A stretch of 64,000 nucleotides of DNA from an uncultured Ectothiorhodospiraceae bacterium (GCA_947259575.1 CAMYMU010000024.1:186001-250000); one strand, 5' to 3'; positions 50,019-59,984 are shown, counted from the stretch's first letter. A program made the numbers and translations. Notes: generated from the letters alone by a model not told the origin.

Positions 50019-51335
50019 TTGGAACCAGTACAGGTAGGTTTGTTAGGGCTCGGCACCGTTGGTGGCGGCACAGTTAATGTTCTAAAAAGAAATGCACAAG
50101 AGATTGCGCGTCGAGCAGGGCGTGGCATTGAAATTACGCATGCTGCGGCAAGAGACATCAATAAAAAAAGAATTTGTGATACAGATGGTATTCAGTTAAC
50201 CGTTGATCCCTTTGAAGTCGTTAGTAATCCCTATGTTGATATCGTTGTCGAATTAATTGGAGGCGATTCGCTTGCGTTAGAATTGGTGATGCAGGCAATT
50301 GATAACGGTAAGCATGTTGTTACTGCGAATAAAGCTCTCATCGCTAAACATGGCAATGAAATTTTTGCTGCCGCACAAAAGAAAGGTGTGATGGTAGCTT
50401 TCGAAGCAGCAGTTGCTGGCGGCATACCAATTATCAAAGCGATTCGCGAAGGTTTATCAGGCAACCAGATCAAATGGTTGGCCGGCATTATTAATGGTAC
50501 CGGTAACTTTATCCTGACCGAGATGCGCGACAAGGGTCGTGATTTTGCCGATGTATTAAAAGAAGCACAGGAACTGGGTTATGCCGAAGCTGATCCCACC
50601 TTTGATGTTGAAGGCATAGATGCGGCACATAAGCTAACGATTCTGGCATCGATTGCATTTGGCATTCCTCTGCAGTTTGAAAAAGCCTATACCGAGGGTA
50701 TAACCACTATAACTCGCGATGATGTTTCCTATGCAGAAGAGTTAGGTTATCGCATTAAACATTTAGGTGTTTCCAGGAAAACGGAAAAGGGTATTGAGTT
50801 ACGCGTACATCCGACTCTGATTCCAGAGCGCCGTCTTATTGCCAATGTTGATGGTGTAATGAACGCGGTATTAGTTAATGGCGATGCAGTTGGTCCAACG
50901 CTATATTATGGTGCTGGTGCCGGTGATGAACCGACTGCTTCTGCTGTAGTGGCAGATGTGGTCGATGTGGTGCGCGCCTTAACCTCAGACCCAGAGAATC
51001 GTGTGCCCCATTTAGCCTTCCAGGCTGATGCCTTGTCTGACACACCGATCCTGTCAATGGATGATGTGGAGACGGCTTATTACTTGCGAATGAATGCGAG
51101 CGACAAGCCCGGTGTCTTAGCTGAAGTGACTAAGGTATTAGGCGATCATGACATCAGTATTGAAGCCATAATCCAAAAAGAGCCCGAAGGTGAGAAAAAA
51201 GAAGCAAGCGTTATTATGCTTACACACCAGGTTCTGGAAAAAAACATGAACGATGCGATTTCTAAGATTGAATCTCTGGATGCTATCCATGACCAGGTCA
51301 CACGTATTCGCATGGAGACACTTAGCTCAGACTAA
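50019..51335 (+). CDS. hom: Homoserine dehydrogenase
   Basis: Reduces aspartate semialdehyde to homoserine, the branch to threonine and methionine. 438 residues: GLGTVGGGTVNVL, VVTANKALIAKHG, GIINGTGNFILTEM, AEADPTFDVEGIDAAHKL, and a C-terminal ACT domain (YLRMNASDKPGVLAEVTK), through which threonine probably inhibits it. Not fused to aspartokinase. A TTG start at 50019 is needed by homology. Order alaC-hom-thrC. Confidence 0.96.
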   Translation: MEPVQVGLLGLGTVGGGTVNVLKRNAQEIARRAGRGIEITHAAARDINKKRICDTDGIQLTVDPFEVVSNPYVDIVVELIGGDSLALELVMQAIDNGKHVVTANKALIAKHGNEIFAAAQKKGVMVAFEAAVAGGIPIIKAIREGLSGNQIKWLAGIINGTGNFILTEMRDKGRDFADVLKEAQELGYAEADPTFDVEGIDAAHKLTILASIAFGIPLQFEKAYTEGITTITRDDVSYAEELGYRIKHLGVSRKTEKGIELRVHPTLIPERRLIANVDGVMNAVLVNGDAVGPTLYYGAGAGDEPTASAVVADVVDVVRALTSDPENRVPHLAFQADALSDTPILSMDDVETAYYLRMNASDKPGVLAEVTKVLGDHDISIEAIIQKEPEGEKKEASVIMLTHQVLEKNMNDAISKIESLDAIHDQVTRIRMETLSSD

Positions 51336-51375
51336 GCAAATATATAGAATGATAAAGATTTAGAGGTTTACTAAA

Positions 51376-52461
51376 ATGCCATTAAGACCCCGTTATACTG
51401 GTTTAATTGATAAGTATCGTGATCGTTTACCCGTTCATGACGACACACGTATCATCAGTCTGGGTGAAGGAAACACACCATTGATTCGTCTTAGCAATAT
51501 TCCTGCCTTGTTAGGCAAGGATGTTGATATATATGTGAAATACGAAGGCTTAAATCCAACCGGCTCATTTAAAGATCGTGGTATGTGTATGGCGGTTACC
51601 AAGGCGGTTGAAGAAGGTAGTAAAGCTATCATTTGTGCGTCAACGGGTAATACCTCTGCGGCAGCGGCAGCATACGCTGCGCGTGCAGGCATCACTGCAT
51701 TTGTTTTAATACCAGAAGGTAAAATAGCGCTGGGTAAATTAGCGCAAGCAATGATACATGGCGCAGTCGTTATTCAAATTAAGGGCAACTTTGATGAAGG
51801 TATGCAATTAGTTAAAGAGGTCGGTGAAGAAGCGCCAGTTACGATCGTGAATTCAATTAATCCGTTTCGTTTGCAAGGTCAAAAGACAGCCGCGTTTGAA
51901 ATTCTTGAAGAGTTAGGTGCGGCACCGGACTATCACTGCATACCAGTAGGAAATGCCGGCAACATCACCGCACACTGGATGGGCTATAAGGAATATCATG
52001 AAAATGGTATCGTCAATGGTCTGCCCAAGATGGTTGGTTACCAGGCCTCGGGTTCGGCCCCGTTTATGCGCGGTGAAATGGTTGATAATCCTGAAACCGT
52101 TGCAACTGCAATCCGTATTGGTCATCCACAAAGCTGGGATAAAGCCTGGAAAGTTCAGGAAGAGTGTGGCGGTTGGTTTGATGAGTGCTCGGATGAAGAA
52201 ATTCTTGCAGCGCAAAAAATGTTAACCGAAAAAGAAGGCGTCTTTTGTGAGCCAGCCTCGGCAGCATCACTGGCAGGTGCCATGCGTGATATCAAGTCAG
52301 GCAAAATCGAAGAAGGCTCTAAAATTGTTTGTACCTTAACCGGGCACGGATTAAAAGATCCAGACACAGCGATAAAACAGTGTGAAGGCAGTAGTAATAT
52401 GATTACGGTCGATGCAACGCTTGAACAGGTTAAAAAAGCAATTATGGACAACATGCGGTAA
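51376..52461 (+). CDS. thrC: Threonine synthase
   Basis: Converts O-phosphohomoserine to threonine with PLP. 361 residues, the short class (as in Bacillus), shorter than the enterobacterial form. PLP lysine K66 in NPTGSFKDRGM, then ASTGNTSAAAAAYAARAG, NAGNITAHWMGYKEY. It follows hom by 40 bases and precedes the RpfE-like gene; the hom-thrC-...-recJ order is also found in Pseudomonas. Confidence 0.96.
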   Translation: MPLRPRYTGLIDKYRDRLPVHDDTRIISLGEGNTPLIRLSNIPALLGKDVDIYVKYEGLNPTGSFKDRGMCMAVTKAVEEGSKAIICASTGNTSAAAAAYAARAGITAFVLIPEGKIALGKLAQAMIHGAVVIQIKGNFDEGMQLVKEVGEEAPVTIVNSINPFRLQGQKTAAFEILEELGAAPDYHCIPVGNAGNITAHWMGYKEYHENGIVNGLPKMVGYQASGSAPFMRGEMVDNPETVATAIRIGHPQSWDKAWKVQEECGGWFDECSDEEILAAQKMLTEKEGVFCEPASAASLAGAMRDIKSGKIEEGSKIVCTLTGHGLKDPDTAIKQCEGSSNMITVDATLEQVKKAIMDNMR

Positions 52462-52493
52462 TAAACATGCCTGCGTCACTGAAGAGATAATCA

Positions 52494-53555
52494 GTGTCTA
52501 CCTTTACCCTTTACTATCCTGGTTTGCTCGGTCCAAATGTTCCATTAGAAGAGCTTGGTGGCGCTGAGTGGCCAGATACAAGTCAAACAGAAAATCTCTG
52601 TAAGCTTTTAACAAGTGCATCTAGTAAAAATATACAGCCATTACCCAAAACCAGTATCGAGGCACAGGTACTAAGCTGTTTAGGTTTATCGTTGCCTGCA
52701 GGCGCCGAGTTACCCATCGCATACTATCGTGCGATTAATCATGAAATAAATGAACAATCGATCTTGTGTCTTGATCCTGTCCATATACAGATAGACCGAG
52801 ACGAGGCAGTTCTTGTTGCGAATGAGTCGCTTGATATATCAAAAGATGATGCACTCCAGGTTATTAACGACTTGAATCAACATTTCCAGCAAGATGGTTT
52901 GACTATTCATTATCATAATGAACATCAGTGGTTAATGACCGGCGATATCAGTATCGAGACTTTCTCTCTGGGAGATGTCATGTTCAGAAACATAAACGAA
53001 TATCAAGTCACTGGTCTTGACGCAAAGAAATGGCGTTCAATTATTAACGAAGTACAAATGCTGTTACATGCTCACCCTGTTAATGAGAGACGCGAACAAC
53101 AAGGCACGATTGCCATCAATAGCTTATGGGTTTGGGGTGGCGGACAGCCTGGCCAGCATAGGACGAATATTAATCTTGTTTACGCAAATGATTTGCTGGT
53201 CACTGATATAGCTAGAGCCATTAATATTGATTACGAAGCTGTACCAGATAGATTGGATTCGAATGTGTTACGTGATCGTAAAACCCTGCTGATACTGACT
53301 GAACAAATGCATGCGGTTAGGCAAAACGATGTATTCGCATGGTTTGATTATTTGCATCTTTTAGATAAAGAAGTGATACGACCGCTGATAGATATGTTGA
53401 AAAATGATACGCTTAATGAATTTGTTATTATAAGCGACACAGTAAGTATAAAAATTAACAAGAATGATCTAAAGAATAAATTCTGGCAGTTTTGGAAAAA
53501 GACAAGATCACTTGAAGACTGCATGAAAATTTTAAGAAAGCAATATGGCTATTAG
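52494..53555 (+). CDS. RpfE-like / phosphoglycerate-mutase-like protein of unknown function
   Basis: A 353-residue soluble protein, start GTG 52494. It has no signal peptide or membrane segment. I recognise it as the protein type often found directly before recJ (RpfE in the Xanthomonas rpf cluster), sometimes labelled as archaeal-type phosphoglycerate mutase. It includes the N-terminal YYPGLLGP, the dense LCLDPVHIQIDRDEAVL, and SLWVWGGGQPGQH, followed by a long acidic middle and a basic end. No classical mutase metal site is evident. It overlaps recJ by 11 bases, so the two are made together. Function unknown. Confidence 0.6.
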   Translation: MSTFTLYYPGLLGPNVPLEELGGAEWPDTSQTENLCKLLTSASSKNIQPLPKTSIEAQVLSCLGLSLPAGAELPIAYYRAINHEINEQSILCLDPVHIQIDRDEAVLVANESLDISKDDALQVINDLNQHFQQDGLTIHYHNEHQWLMTGDISIETFSLGDVMFRNINEYQVTGLDAKKWRSIINEVQMLLHAHPVNERREQQGTIAINSLWVWGGGQPGQHRTNINLVYANDLLVTDIARAINIDYEAVPDRLDSNVLRDRKTLLILTEQMHAVRQNDVFAWFDYLHLLDKEVIRPLIDMLKNDTLNEFVIISDTVSIKINKNDLKNKFWQFWKKTRSLEDCMKILRKQYGY

Positions 53556-55302
53556 ACCAAGAATCATTACGCGAGAAATCAGTGTCGAGGATAATCTGGC
53601 TGCTGATATGCATCCTGTGTTAAAGCGAGTTTATCTCGCGCGTAATGTTTCTGACCCTGTTGAAACAGAAAATTCACTGCAGCAGTTAATCCCCTTCGAT
53701 AAATTAAAAGGAATTAAAGAAGCAGTCGCCATTTTAGCTGAGGCAATTCAGGAACAGAAACGAATCCTGATAGTTGGGGATTACGATGCCGATGGTGCAA
53801 CTAGTTGCGCGTTAGCTGTCCGGGTATTGCGCGCATTGGGTTGTCAGAGCGTCAACTATCTGGTCCCAAATCGCTTTGAGTATGGTTATGGACTAACACC
53901 AGAGATTGTTGCGGTAGCAAAACAACACGACCCTGATCTGATTATTACTGTTGATAATGGTATTGCCAGCGTTGAAGGTGTGAATGCTGCAAATGCTGCA
54001 GGTATTAATGTACTGGTCACCGATCATCATCTTGCTGGTGAGGTACTGCCAGATGCAGTCGCGATTGTTAACCCTAATCAACCTGGTGATAGCTTTGCCA
54101 GCAAAAACCTTGCAGGGGTAGGGGTCGTTTTTTATCTAATGGCGGCTTTACGCGCCCACTTAAGAGAACAGGGTTGGTTTGCTCTGAAGGATATAGCTGA
54201 ACCCAATCTTGCTGAATATCTAGATCTGGTGGCGCTTGGCACAGTCGCCGACGTAGTTAAGCTGGATCATAATAATCGAATTCTTGTTGCGCAGGGCGTT
54301 GCGCGAATGCGTGCCGGCAAAGCCTGTGCAGGTATACGCGCCTTACTCAAGGTGTCTGGTCGTGATGAGAAAAAGATAGTGAGTAGTGATTTAGGCTTTT
54401 GTGTAGGACCTCGTCTGAACGCGGCAGGCCGACTTGATAATATTAGCATCGGTATCGATTGTTTATTGAGTGACAGTGATGATGACGCTCTGGAAAAAGC
54501 CAAGATTCTGGATGAGTTTAATCGAGAGCGCCGCAATATCGAACAGACGATGCGAGAACAAGCAAATATTCATCTTGAAACTATTTTATCTACGCAGTCT
54601 AGCGATGATCTGCCGAGCAGCATATGCTTGTATGACGAAGCCTTTCATGAAGGGGTGATAGGTATCATCGCCGGTCGTATTAAAGAACAACTACATCGAC
54701 CTACCATTGTGTTTGCACGAAGCGGTGCTGATTTAATAAAAGGATCGGCACGTTCAATCCCTGGCTTACACATCCGGGATGCCCTGGATCGAGTGGCTAC
54801 CTTACATCCAGAATTACTTTCAAAATTCGGTGGTCATGCAATGGCAGCAGGGTTAACTTTAAAGAAGGCAGATTACGAGGCATTTTCAGCTGCTTTCAAT
54901 AGTGTTGTAAATGATTTGCTCGATGATGATGCATTGCAGCAGGTTTTATATAGCGATGGCGAGTTACCATTAACAGAGATTAATTTATCGATGGCGGAAG
55001 CTTTACAGAATGCAGGGCCTTGGGGGCAGGGCTTTCCTGAGCCACAATTCGCAGGACGCTTTGATGTTGTGCAAAGACGGATTGTAGGCGAGCATCATCT
55101 CAAACTTCTTCTAAAAGCTGGCGACCAAACAATCGATGCAATTGCTTTTCGTAAGACGGATGCAGATTGGCCTGCGCAGGTTGAACAGGTCGATGTGATT
55201 TACAAACTTGACGTTAATGAATTTAACGGACGTCGTAGCGCCCAGTTTATTGTCGATTATATCGAACCGATCAATACTGATTTGACTACACAAAAAGGTT
55301 GA
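53545..55302 (+). CDS. recJ: Single-stranded-DNA-specific exonuclease RecJ
   Basis: A 5'-3' single-strand DNA exonuclease for mismatch repair and the RecF pathway. 585 residues: DHH-family motifs GDYDADG at 78-84 and TDHH at 159-162, VDNGI, LVALGTVADVV, the DHHA1 domain (EGVIGIIAGRIKEQ, FGGHAMAAGLTL) and the C-terminal OB region. Its start lies inside the RpfE-like gene. Followed within a few bases by the rhodanese gene. Confidence 0.96.
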   Translation: MAIRPRIITREISVEDNLAADMHPVLKRVYLARNVSDPVETENSLQQLIPFDKLKGIKEAVAILAEAIQEQKRILIVGDYDADGATSCALAVRVLRALGCQSVNYLVPNRFEYGYGLTPEIVAVAKQHDPDLIITVDNGIASVEGVNAANAAGINVLVTDHHLAGEVLPDAVAIVNPNQPGDSFASKNLAGVGVVFYLMAALRAHLREQGWFALKDIAEPNLAEYLDLVALGTVADVVKLDHNNRILVAQGVARMRAGKACAGIRALLKVSGRDEKKIVSSDLGFCVGPRLNAAGRLDNISIGIDCLLSDSDDDALEKAKILDEFNRERRNIEQTMREQANIHLETILSTQSSDDLPSSICLYDEAFHEGVIGIIAGRIKEQLHRPTIVFARSGADLIKGSARSIPGLHIRDALDRVATLHPELLSKFGGHAMAAGLTLKKADYEAFSAAFNSVVNDLLDDDALQQVLYSDGELPLTEINLSMAEALQNAGPWGQGFPEPQFAGRFDVVQRRIVGEHHLKLLLKAGDQTIDAIAFRKTDADWPAQVEQVDVIYKLDVNEFNGRRSAQFIVDYIEPINTDLTTQKG

Positions 55303-55310
55303 ACCGAAAT

Positions 55311-55979
55311 ATGAAACAGCGTAATTACTTCTGGATTGTATTTTGCTGGGTAATATTACTGTCTGCATGGAGTGGTATTGCAGCAACAGCCACTTTTGCG
55401 GCAGATGAGGTTAATATATCTGACAAGCTCCCCTATGTAGACGTGTTGCATAAAGGTGAGATGGTACGTATTCAGCGTAATCCTGATATAGAAAATATAA
55501 TCGACCTCGATTATGCGATTACCTCACGACCTTGCCCCCCTTATTGTATTCAACCTGCCAAATTGGCAGATGGAGTTGAAACAATAGCGGAGCTCGAGGT
55601 TCTAAATTACCTAAAGAAAATAAGTGCAGGGGGTAAAAATATTTTACTGATCGATTCTCGTGAAGCAAAGTGGCTGAGCAAAGGAATGATACCAGGGGCA
55701 ATCAATATTCCATGGCAACGACTATATAATAAGACGGCCAGCACAAAAGAGATTACTAATCTCCTGCTTTTGCATTTTGATGTTGCACAAATAGATGGTT
55801 TATGGAATTTTCAAGACGCAAAGACTCTGGTCTTTTATTGTAATGGCAATTGGTGCGGACAGTCATCAACCAATATTAAGGCGCTGCTTGCGCTTGGCTA
55901 TCCTGCGCATAAGTTGAAATGGTACCGTGGTGGGATGCAGGCATGGAAGTCGCTTGGTTTGACGACGGTTAAGCCCTGA
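55311..55979 (+). CDS. Exported rhodanese-domain protein
   Basis: A 222-residue protein with a signal peptide (hydrophobic WIVFCWVILLSAWSGIA, cleavage near residue 31), so periplasmic. A C75-x3-C79 pair (RPCPPYC) lies before the rhodanese domain (about 95-220). The active-site loop is FYCNGNWCGQS with C177 as the likely sulfur carrier and C182 beside it. Such proteins may handle sulfur or redox equivalents in the periplasm; the substrate is unknown. ATG 55311 is chosen over a TTG at 55299. It follows recJ by eight bases and precedes pdxH. Confidence 0.82.
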   Translation: MKQRNYFWIVFCWVILLSAWSGIAATATFAADEVNISDKLPYVDVLHKGEMVRIQRNPDIENIIDLDYAITSRPCPPYCIQPAKLADGVETIAELEVLNYLKKISAGGKNILLIDSREAKWLSKGMIPGAINIPWQRLYNKTASTKEITNLLLLHFDVAQIDGLWNFQDAKTLVFYCNGNWCGQSSTNIKALLALGYPAHKLKWYRGGMQAWKSLGLTTVKP

Positions 55980-56030
55980 CGACTATCTTGATAACAGTAA
56001 AAAATAAAAATTATTAATAATATAATCATC

Positions 56031-56669
56031 ATGAGTCTAGATAACCTACGAACACAATATATGCAGGCGGGACTTCAACGTTCATCGTTGGATGCTGATC
56101 CCTATAACAGTTTTTCAAAATGGTACGAGGATGCGATTAACAGCGGGATACCGGAGCCTACGGCCATGAGTATCGGCACCGTCGATGAAAAACAACAACC
56201 ATGGCAACGTATGGTGCTACTTAAGTTATATGATCAGACCGGTTTCGTGTTTTTCACAAATTACGCCAGTCGCAAAGCCCAGCATATTGCTGAGAACAAC
56301 AAAGTGAGTTTATTGTTTCCCTGGCATGCTTTAGGAAGACAGGTCAAAGTAACCGGTACGGCTCGCAAGCTCAGCACTACAGAGTCACTAAAGTATTTCA
56401 TTACGCGTCCACGTGGTAGCCAGATAGGCGCCTGGGCTTCACCTCAAAGTAAAGTAATTACCTCTCGCTCGATACTCGATGCTAAAGTCGAGGAAGTTAA
56501 ACAAAAGTTTAAGGACGGTGAGATCCCCTTGCCCTCATTCTGGGGCGGCTACCGTGTTTCTGCGTCGACAATAGAGTTTTGGCAAGCGAGGGATGATCGC
56601 TTGCATGATAGGTTTATTTATCAGCTGTCAGAGTCAAACGAGTGGCAGCTTGATCGGCTCGCGCCTTAA
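56031..56669 (+). CDS. pdxH: Pyridoxamine 5'-phosphate oxidase
   Basis: FMN-dependent enzyme that makes PLP from pyridoxine or pyridoxamine phosphate; the PLP serves enzymes such as DapC, AlaC, ThrC and GnnB in this window. 212 residues: MSIGTVDEKQQPWQRMVLLK, FFTNYASRKAQHI, EFWQARDDRLHDRF and the terminal WQLDRLAP. The last motif is the usual PdxH C-terminus. Confidence 0.96.
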   Translation: MSLDNLRTQYMQAGLQRSSLDADPYNSFSKWYEDAINSGIPEPTAMSIGTVDEKQQPWQRMVLLKLYDQTGFVFFTNYASRKAQHIAENNKVSLLFPWHALGRQVKVTGTARKLSTTESLKYFITRPRGSQIGAWASPQSKVITSRSILDAKVEEVKQKFKDGEIPLPSFWGGYRVSASTIEFWQARDDRLHDRFIYQLSESNEWQLDRLAP

Positions 56670-56825
56670 TAATTTCGAACTGCTTGAAATAGATGCTATC
56701 GATTTCACATCACAGTTGTTATAGGCAGCGTAGAGAATCAGGAGCAGTTACATTGACTGTTGCAGCTGAATTTGTGAGTATCTGCTGTTATTAGAATTCA
56801 TTCATAACGACATGGGAGAGCCATC

Positions 56826-57107
56826 ATGGCAAAAGCAAGCGCTAGACATATACTGGTACAAACTGAAGAGCAGTGTGAAGCACTCAAAAAAGAGATTGAA
56901 GCCGGTGCAGATTTTGCGGCGATTGCAAAAGAACATTCCGATTGCCCGTCAGGCGAGCGCGGTGGTGAGCTCGGTGAATTCAGCCCTGGCCAAATGGTCA
57001 AGGAATTCGACGAAGTCGTTTTTAGTGGCGACCTAAATACTGTTTTGGGCCCTGTAAAAACACAATTCGGCTATCACTTACTGGAAATCACCAGTCGTAA
57101 TGACTAA
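56826..57107 (+). CDS. ppiC: Single-domain parvulin peptidyl-prolyl isomerase
   Basis: A 93-residue cytoplasmic parvulin, the size of E. coli PpiC. Visible motifs: ASARHILVQTEEQCEALKK, FAAIAKEHSDCPSGERGGELGEFSPGQM in two pieces, and TQFGYHLLEITSR. No signal peptide. GGGAGA about nine bases upstream is a good ribosome-binding site. A second frame starting at 56812 is a shadow. The 156 bases before it hold no other gene that I can see. Confidence 0.94.
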   Translation: MAKASARHILVQTEEQCEALKKEIEAGADFAAIAKEHSDCPSGERGGELGEFSPGQMVKEFDEVVFSGDLNTVLGPVKTQFGYHLLEITSRND

Positions 57108-57119
57108 GCACTAATCACT

Positions 57120-57150
57120 ACTCGGCTACGATCTCGTACGTAGCCCGAGT
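57120..57150 (+). repeat. Hairpin between ppiC and prfB
   Basis: ACTCGGCTACG at 57120-57130 can pair with CGTAGCCCGAGT at 57139-57150, eleven pairs with one bulged base around an eight-base loop. No T tract follows, so it is not a standard intrinsic terminator. It may limit read-through from ppiC or protect the 3' end of its mRNA. Confidence 0.45.
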
Positions 57151-57254
57151 AACGAATCACAGTTAAACTTCCTCATTTTCAATGACTAAGCCTTGCTGCT
57201 AGGGTAAGATACGCGCCTTTATCCGTACAATAGTGACAGCAAGAAAGTAGTGAA

Positions 57255-58353
57255 ATGTTAGAAACAGGTGTTATTCAGACTCGACTCAAAGACATGCAAG
57301 GGCGCAGCGATGCGCTGAGGGGGTATCTTTGACTACGATACCAAGCGTGAACGCCTCGACGAGGTGATTAGAGAACTCGAGGATCCCAAAATTTGGGATA
57401 CACCTGAGCGTGCCCAGGAACTGGGGCGAGAACGTGCCCGTCTCGAAAATATCGTGGAGACAATCTCAAACCTGGATAAAGGTCTTACCGATGCCAGTGA
57501 CCTCATTGAAATGGCCGTCGAAGAAGAGGATGCAGAGACACTAGAGTCTGTTGTCGCTGATCTGGATCACCAGGAAAAACTCCTTGAGCGGTTGGAATTT
57601 GAACGCATGTTTTCGGGTGAGATGGATGCCAATGGCGCCTACCTCGACATCCAGGCTGGCTCAGGTGGGACAGAGGCACAAGATTGGGCTGAGATGCTAC
57701 TCCGCATGTATTTACGCTGGGGTGAGGCACATGGTTTCAAGGTAGACTTAATTGAGGCCTCGGCTGGTGACGTTGCAGGCATCAAGAGTGCGACGATTCA
57801 GGTTAGTGGCGATTATGCCTTTGGCTGGTTGCGTACAGAAACCGGCGTACATCGACTGGTAAGAAAATCACCGTTTGATTCTGGTAATCGCCGGCATACT
57901 TCGTTTGCTTCGGTCTTTGTTTCGCCGGAAGTGGATGAGTCTATTGATATTGAGATTAATCCCTCTGATTTACGCATCGATACTTATCGTGCAAGCGGTG
58001 CGGGCGGCCAGCATGTTAACAAGACTGATTCCGCGGTAAGAATTACCCATGAACCCACGGGGGTCGTAGTGCAATGCCAAAATGGTCGTTCTCAGCATCA
58101 GAATAAAGATCAGGCGATGAAGCAATTAAAGGCCAAACTATATGAGGTAGAATTGCAAAAGCGTAATTCAGAGTTGCAGGCCATGGAAGATACTAAAGCA
58201 GATATAGGCTGGGGCAGTCAGATACGATCATATGTCCTGGATCAATCGCGAATCAAAGATTTGCGTACCAATATTGAAAAAACCAATACGCAGGCGGTGT
58301 TGGATGGTGACCTGGACGATTTTATTGAGGCGAGCCTGAAAAGCGGATTATAA
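57255..58353 (+). CDS. prfB: Peptide chain release factor 2, made by +1 programmed frameshift
   Basis: Reads UAA and UGA stop codons. The reading frame begins at ATG 57255 ([24 protein letters not shown]) and meets an in-frame TGA at 57330-57332 after 25 codons; a +1 shift at CTT-TGA joins 57255-57329 to 57331-58353, giving 365 residues as in E. coli. SPF (205-207) and GGQ (250-252) match E. coli numbering. Residue 246 is Ala, as in the more active E. coli B form. Without the shift only the downstream frame is seen as an orphan. Followed by lysS, as in E. coli. Confidence 0.97.
57318..57333 (+). promoter_or_regulatory. prfB autoregulatory +1 frameshift site
   Basis: AGGGGG at 57318-57323, three bases TAT, CTT at 57327-57329, TGA at 57330-57332, then C. 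This is the same core as the E. coli prfB frameshift signal: an internal Shine-Dalgarno-like element, a slippery CUU and a weak UGAC stop. When RF2 is scarce, ribosomes pause at UGA and shift +1, making more RF2. Confidence 0.95.
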
Positions 58354-58414
58354 GCAAAGCGGATTATAAGCTTGGCGACCTTTAGACTTATTTATAAAAC
58401 TAGCTGGAAAAGAT

Positions 58415-59929
58415 ATGTCAGACAACGACAACAATAACGTAACTCCTGAAGATGAAAACAAACTGATCACGCAACGCCGTGAGAAATTAAAGGCCATGCG
58501 TGAAGAGGGTATTGCCTTTCCCAATGATTTTCGTCGTAACGTCGTCGCAGGTGAATTGCATGCTGAGTATGGCGAGAAAAGCAAAGAAGAGTTAGAAAAG
58601 CTTGGGGTTCGTGTAAGTGTGGCTGGCCGCATGATGTTAAAACGAGTCATGGGAAAGAATACTTTTGCTACTGTGCAGGATATGTCTGGCAACATACAAT
58701 TTTTTGTAGGTCGTGATGCTTTGCCCGAAGGATTTTATAACGATCAGTTTAAAAAATGGGACCTGGGTGACATCATCGGTGCAGAGGGTGTGCTGATGAA
58801 AACTAACAAAGGCGAGTTGTCAGTAAAGGTCGACTCGATTCGTTTGTTGACTAAAGCATTACGTCCTTTGCCTGAGAAATTTAAGGGCCTCAGCGATCAA
58901 GAGACACGTTATCGTCAACGCTATCTTGATTTAATCATGAACGATGATTCGCGCAAAACTTTCCAGTTGCGTTCGAAAATTATTACCCACATCCGACAAT
59001 TTTTAACTGAGCGTAACTTTCTTGAAGTTGAAACACCGATGATGCAGGTTATCCCGGGTGGCGCAACGGCGCGTCCGTTTACCACCTATCATAATGCGCT
59101 GGATATGGATTTATATTTACGAATTGCACCTGAACTCTATTTAAAGAGGCTGGTAGTTGGCGGTTTTGAACGGGTTTTTGAGATCAACCGAAACTTCAGG
59201 AACGAAGGCTTATCAACAAGGCATAATCCTGAATTCACCATGATAGAATTCTATGAGGCCTATGCTAATTACCATGACCTTATGGACATTACAGAAGGCA
59301 TGCTACGTTCGATTGCTGAGAATGTAATCGGTAATACAAAAATACCTTATCAGGGCGATGAATACGATTTTGGTAAACCCTTCGCACGTATGACCGTGAA
59401 AGAGTCAATCCTGCACTTTAATCCTGATATAAAAGCAGAACAGCTAGATAACCTTGAACAAGCTGGCGCAATTGCAGAGCGTCTTCAGATACCCTTAAAG
59501 AAGACCTATGGCCTTGGTAAAATCCAAATCGAGATATTTGAGAAGACTGTTGAGCATCGTTTAATGGATCCAACCTTTATCACTGCTTATCCCACCGAGG
59601 TGTCGCCACTGGCACGTCGTAATGACGATGATCCTTTTGTTACTGATCGTTTTGAATTTTTTGTCGGCGGCCGTGAAATTGCCAATGGCTTTTCAGAGTT
59701 AAATGATGCCGAAGATCAGGCTGACCGCTTTAAGGCACAAGTCGAAGAAAAAGAAGCGGGTGATGATGAGGCTATGTTTTTCGATGAAGATTACATTACT
59801 GCTCTGGAGCACGGTATGCCGCCTACCGCGGGTGAAGGTATTGGTATTGATCGCTTAGTGATGTTGTTCACTGACTCACCATCAATACGTGACGTGCTGC
59901 TATTCCCACATATGCGCCCTGACAGTTAA
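58415..59929 (+). CDS. lysS: Lysyl-tRNA synthetase, class II
   Basis: Charges tRNA(Lys). 504 residues: N-terminal OB-fold anticodon-binding domain (about 60-170, [19 protein letters not shown]), class II motif 1 region ending [13 protein letters not shown], motif 2 [20 protein letters not shown], and motif 3 [14 protein letters not shown]. coli LysS is 505 residues. The prfB-lysS order is conserved. Followed by an excellent terminator. Confidence 0.97.
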   Translation: MSDNDNNNVTPEDENKLITQRREKLKAMREEGIAFPNDFRRNVVAGELHAEYGEKSKEELEKLGVRVSVAGRMMLKRVMGKNTFATVQDMSGNIQFFVGRDALPEGFYNDQFKKWDLGDIIGAEGVLMKTNKGELSVKVDSIRLLTKALRPLPEKFKGLSDQETRYRQRYLDLIMNDDSRKTFQLRSKIITHIRQFLTERNFLEVETPMMQVIPGGATARPFTTYHNALDMDLYLRIAPELYLKRLVVGGFERVFEINRNFRNEGLSTRHNPEFTMIEFYEAYANYHDLMDITEGMLRSIAENVIGNTKIPYQGDEYDFGKPFARMTVKESILHFNPDIKAEQLDNLEQAGAIAERLQIPLKKTYGLGKIQIEIFEKTVEHRLMDPTFITAYPTEVSPLARRNDDDPFVTDRFEFFVGGREIANGFSELNDAEDQADRFKAQVEEKEAGDDEAMFFDEDYITALEHGMPPTAGEGIGIDRLVMLFTDSPSIRDVLLFPHMRPDS

Positions 59930-59952
59930 TCTTAGTTTAGAGCGCTTGTTAT

Positions 59953-59984
59953 AAAAAAGGCACATCGAAACGATGTGCCTTTTT
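59953..59984. terminator. Bidirectional rho-independent terminator after lysS
   Basis: AAAAAAGGCACATCG, loop AAA, CGATGTGCCTTTTT: a perfect stem of about 14 pairs with A tract on one side and T tract on the other. It separates lysS from the convergent HDOD gene and can end transcripts from both strands. Confidence 0.9.

Noticed and set aside
57364-58353. prfB as a 329-residue gene starting at GTG 57364
   Set aside because: Lacks the N-terminus; the frameshift site explains the missing part.
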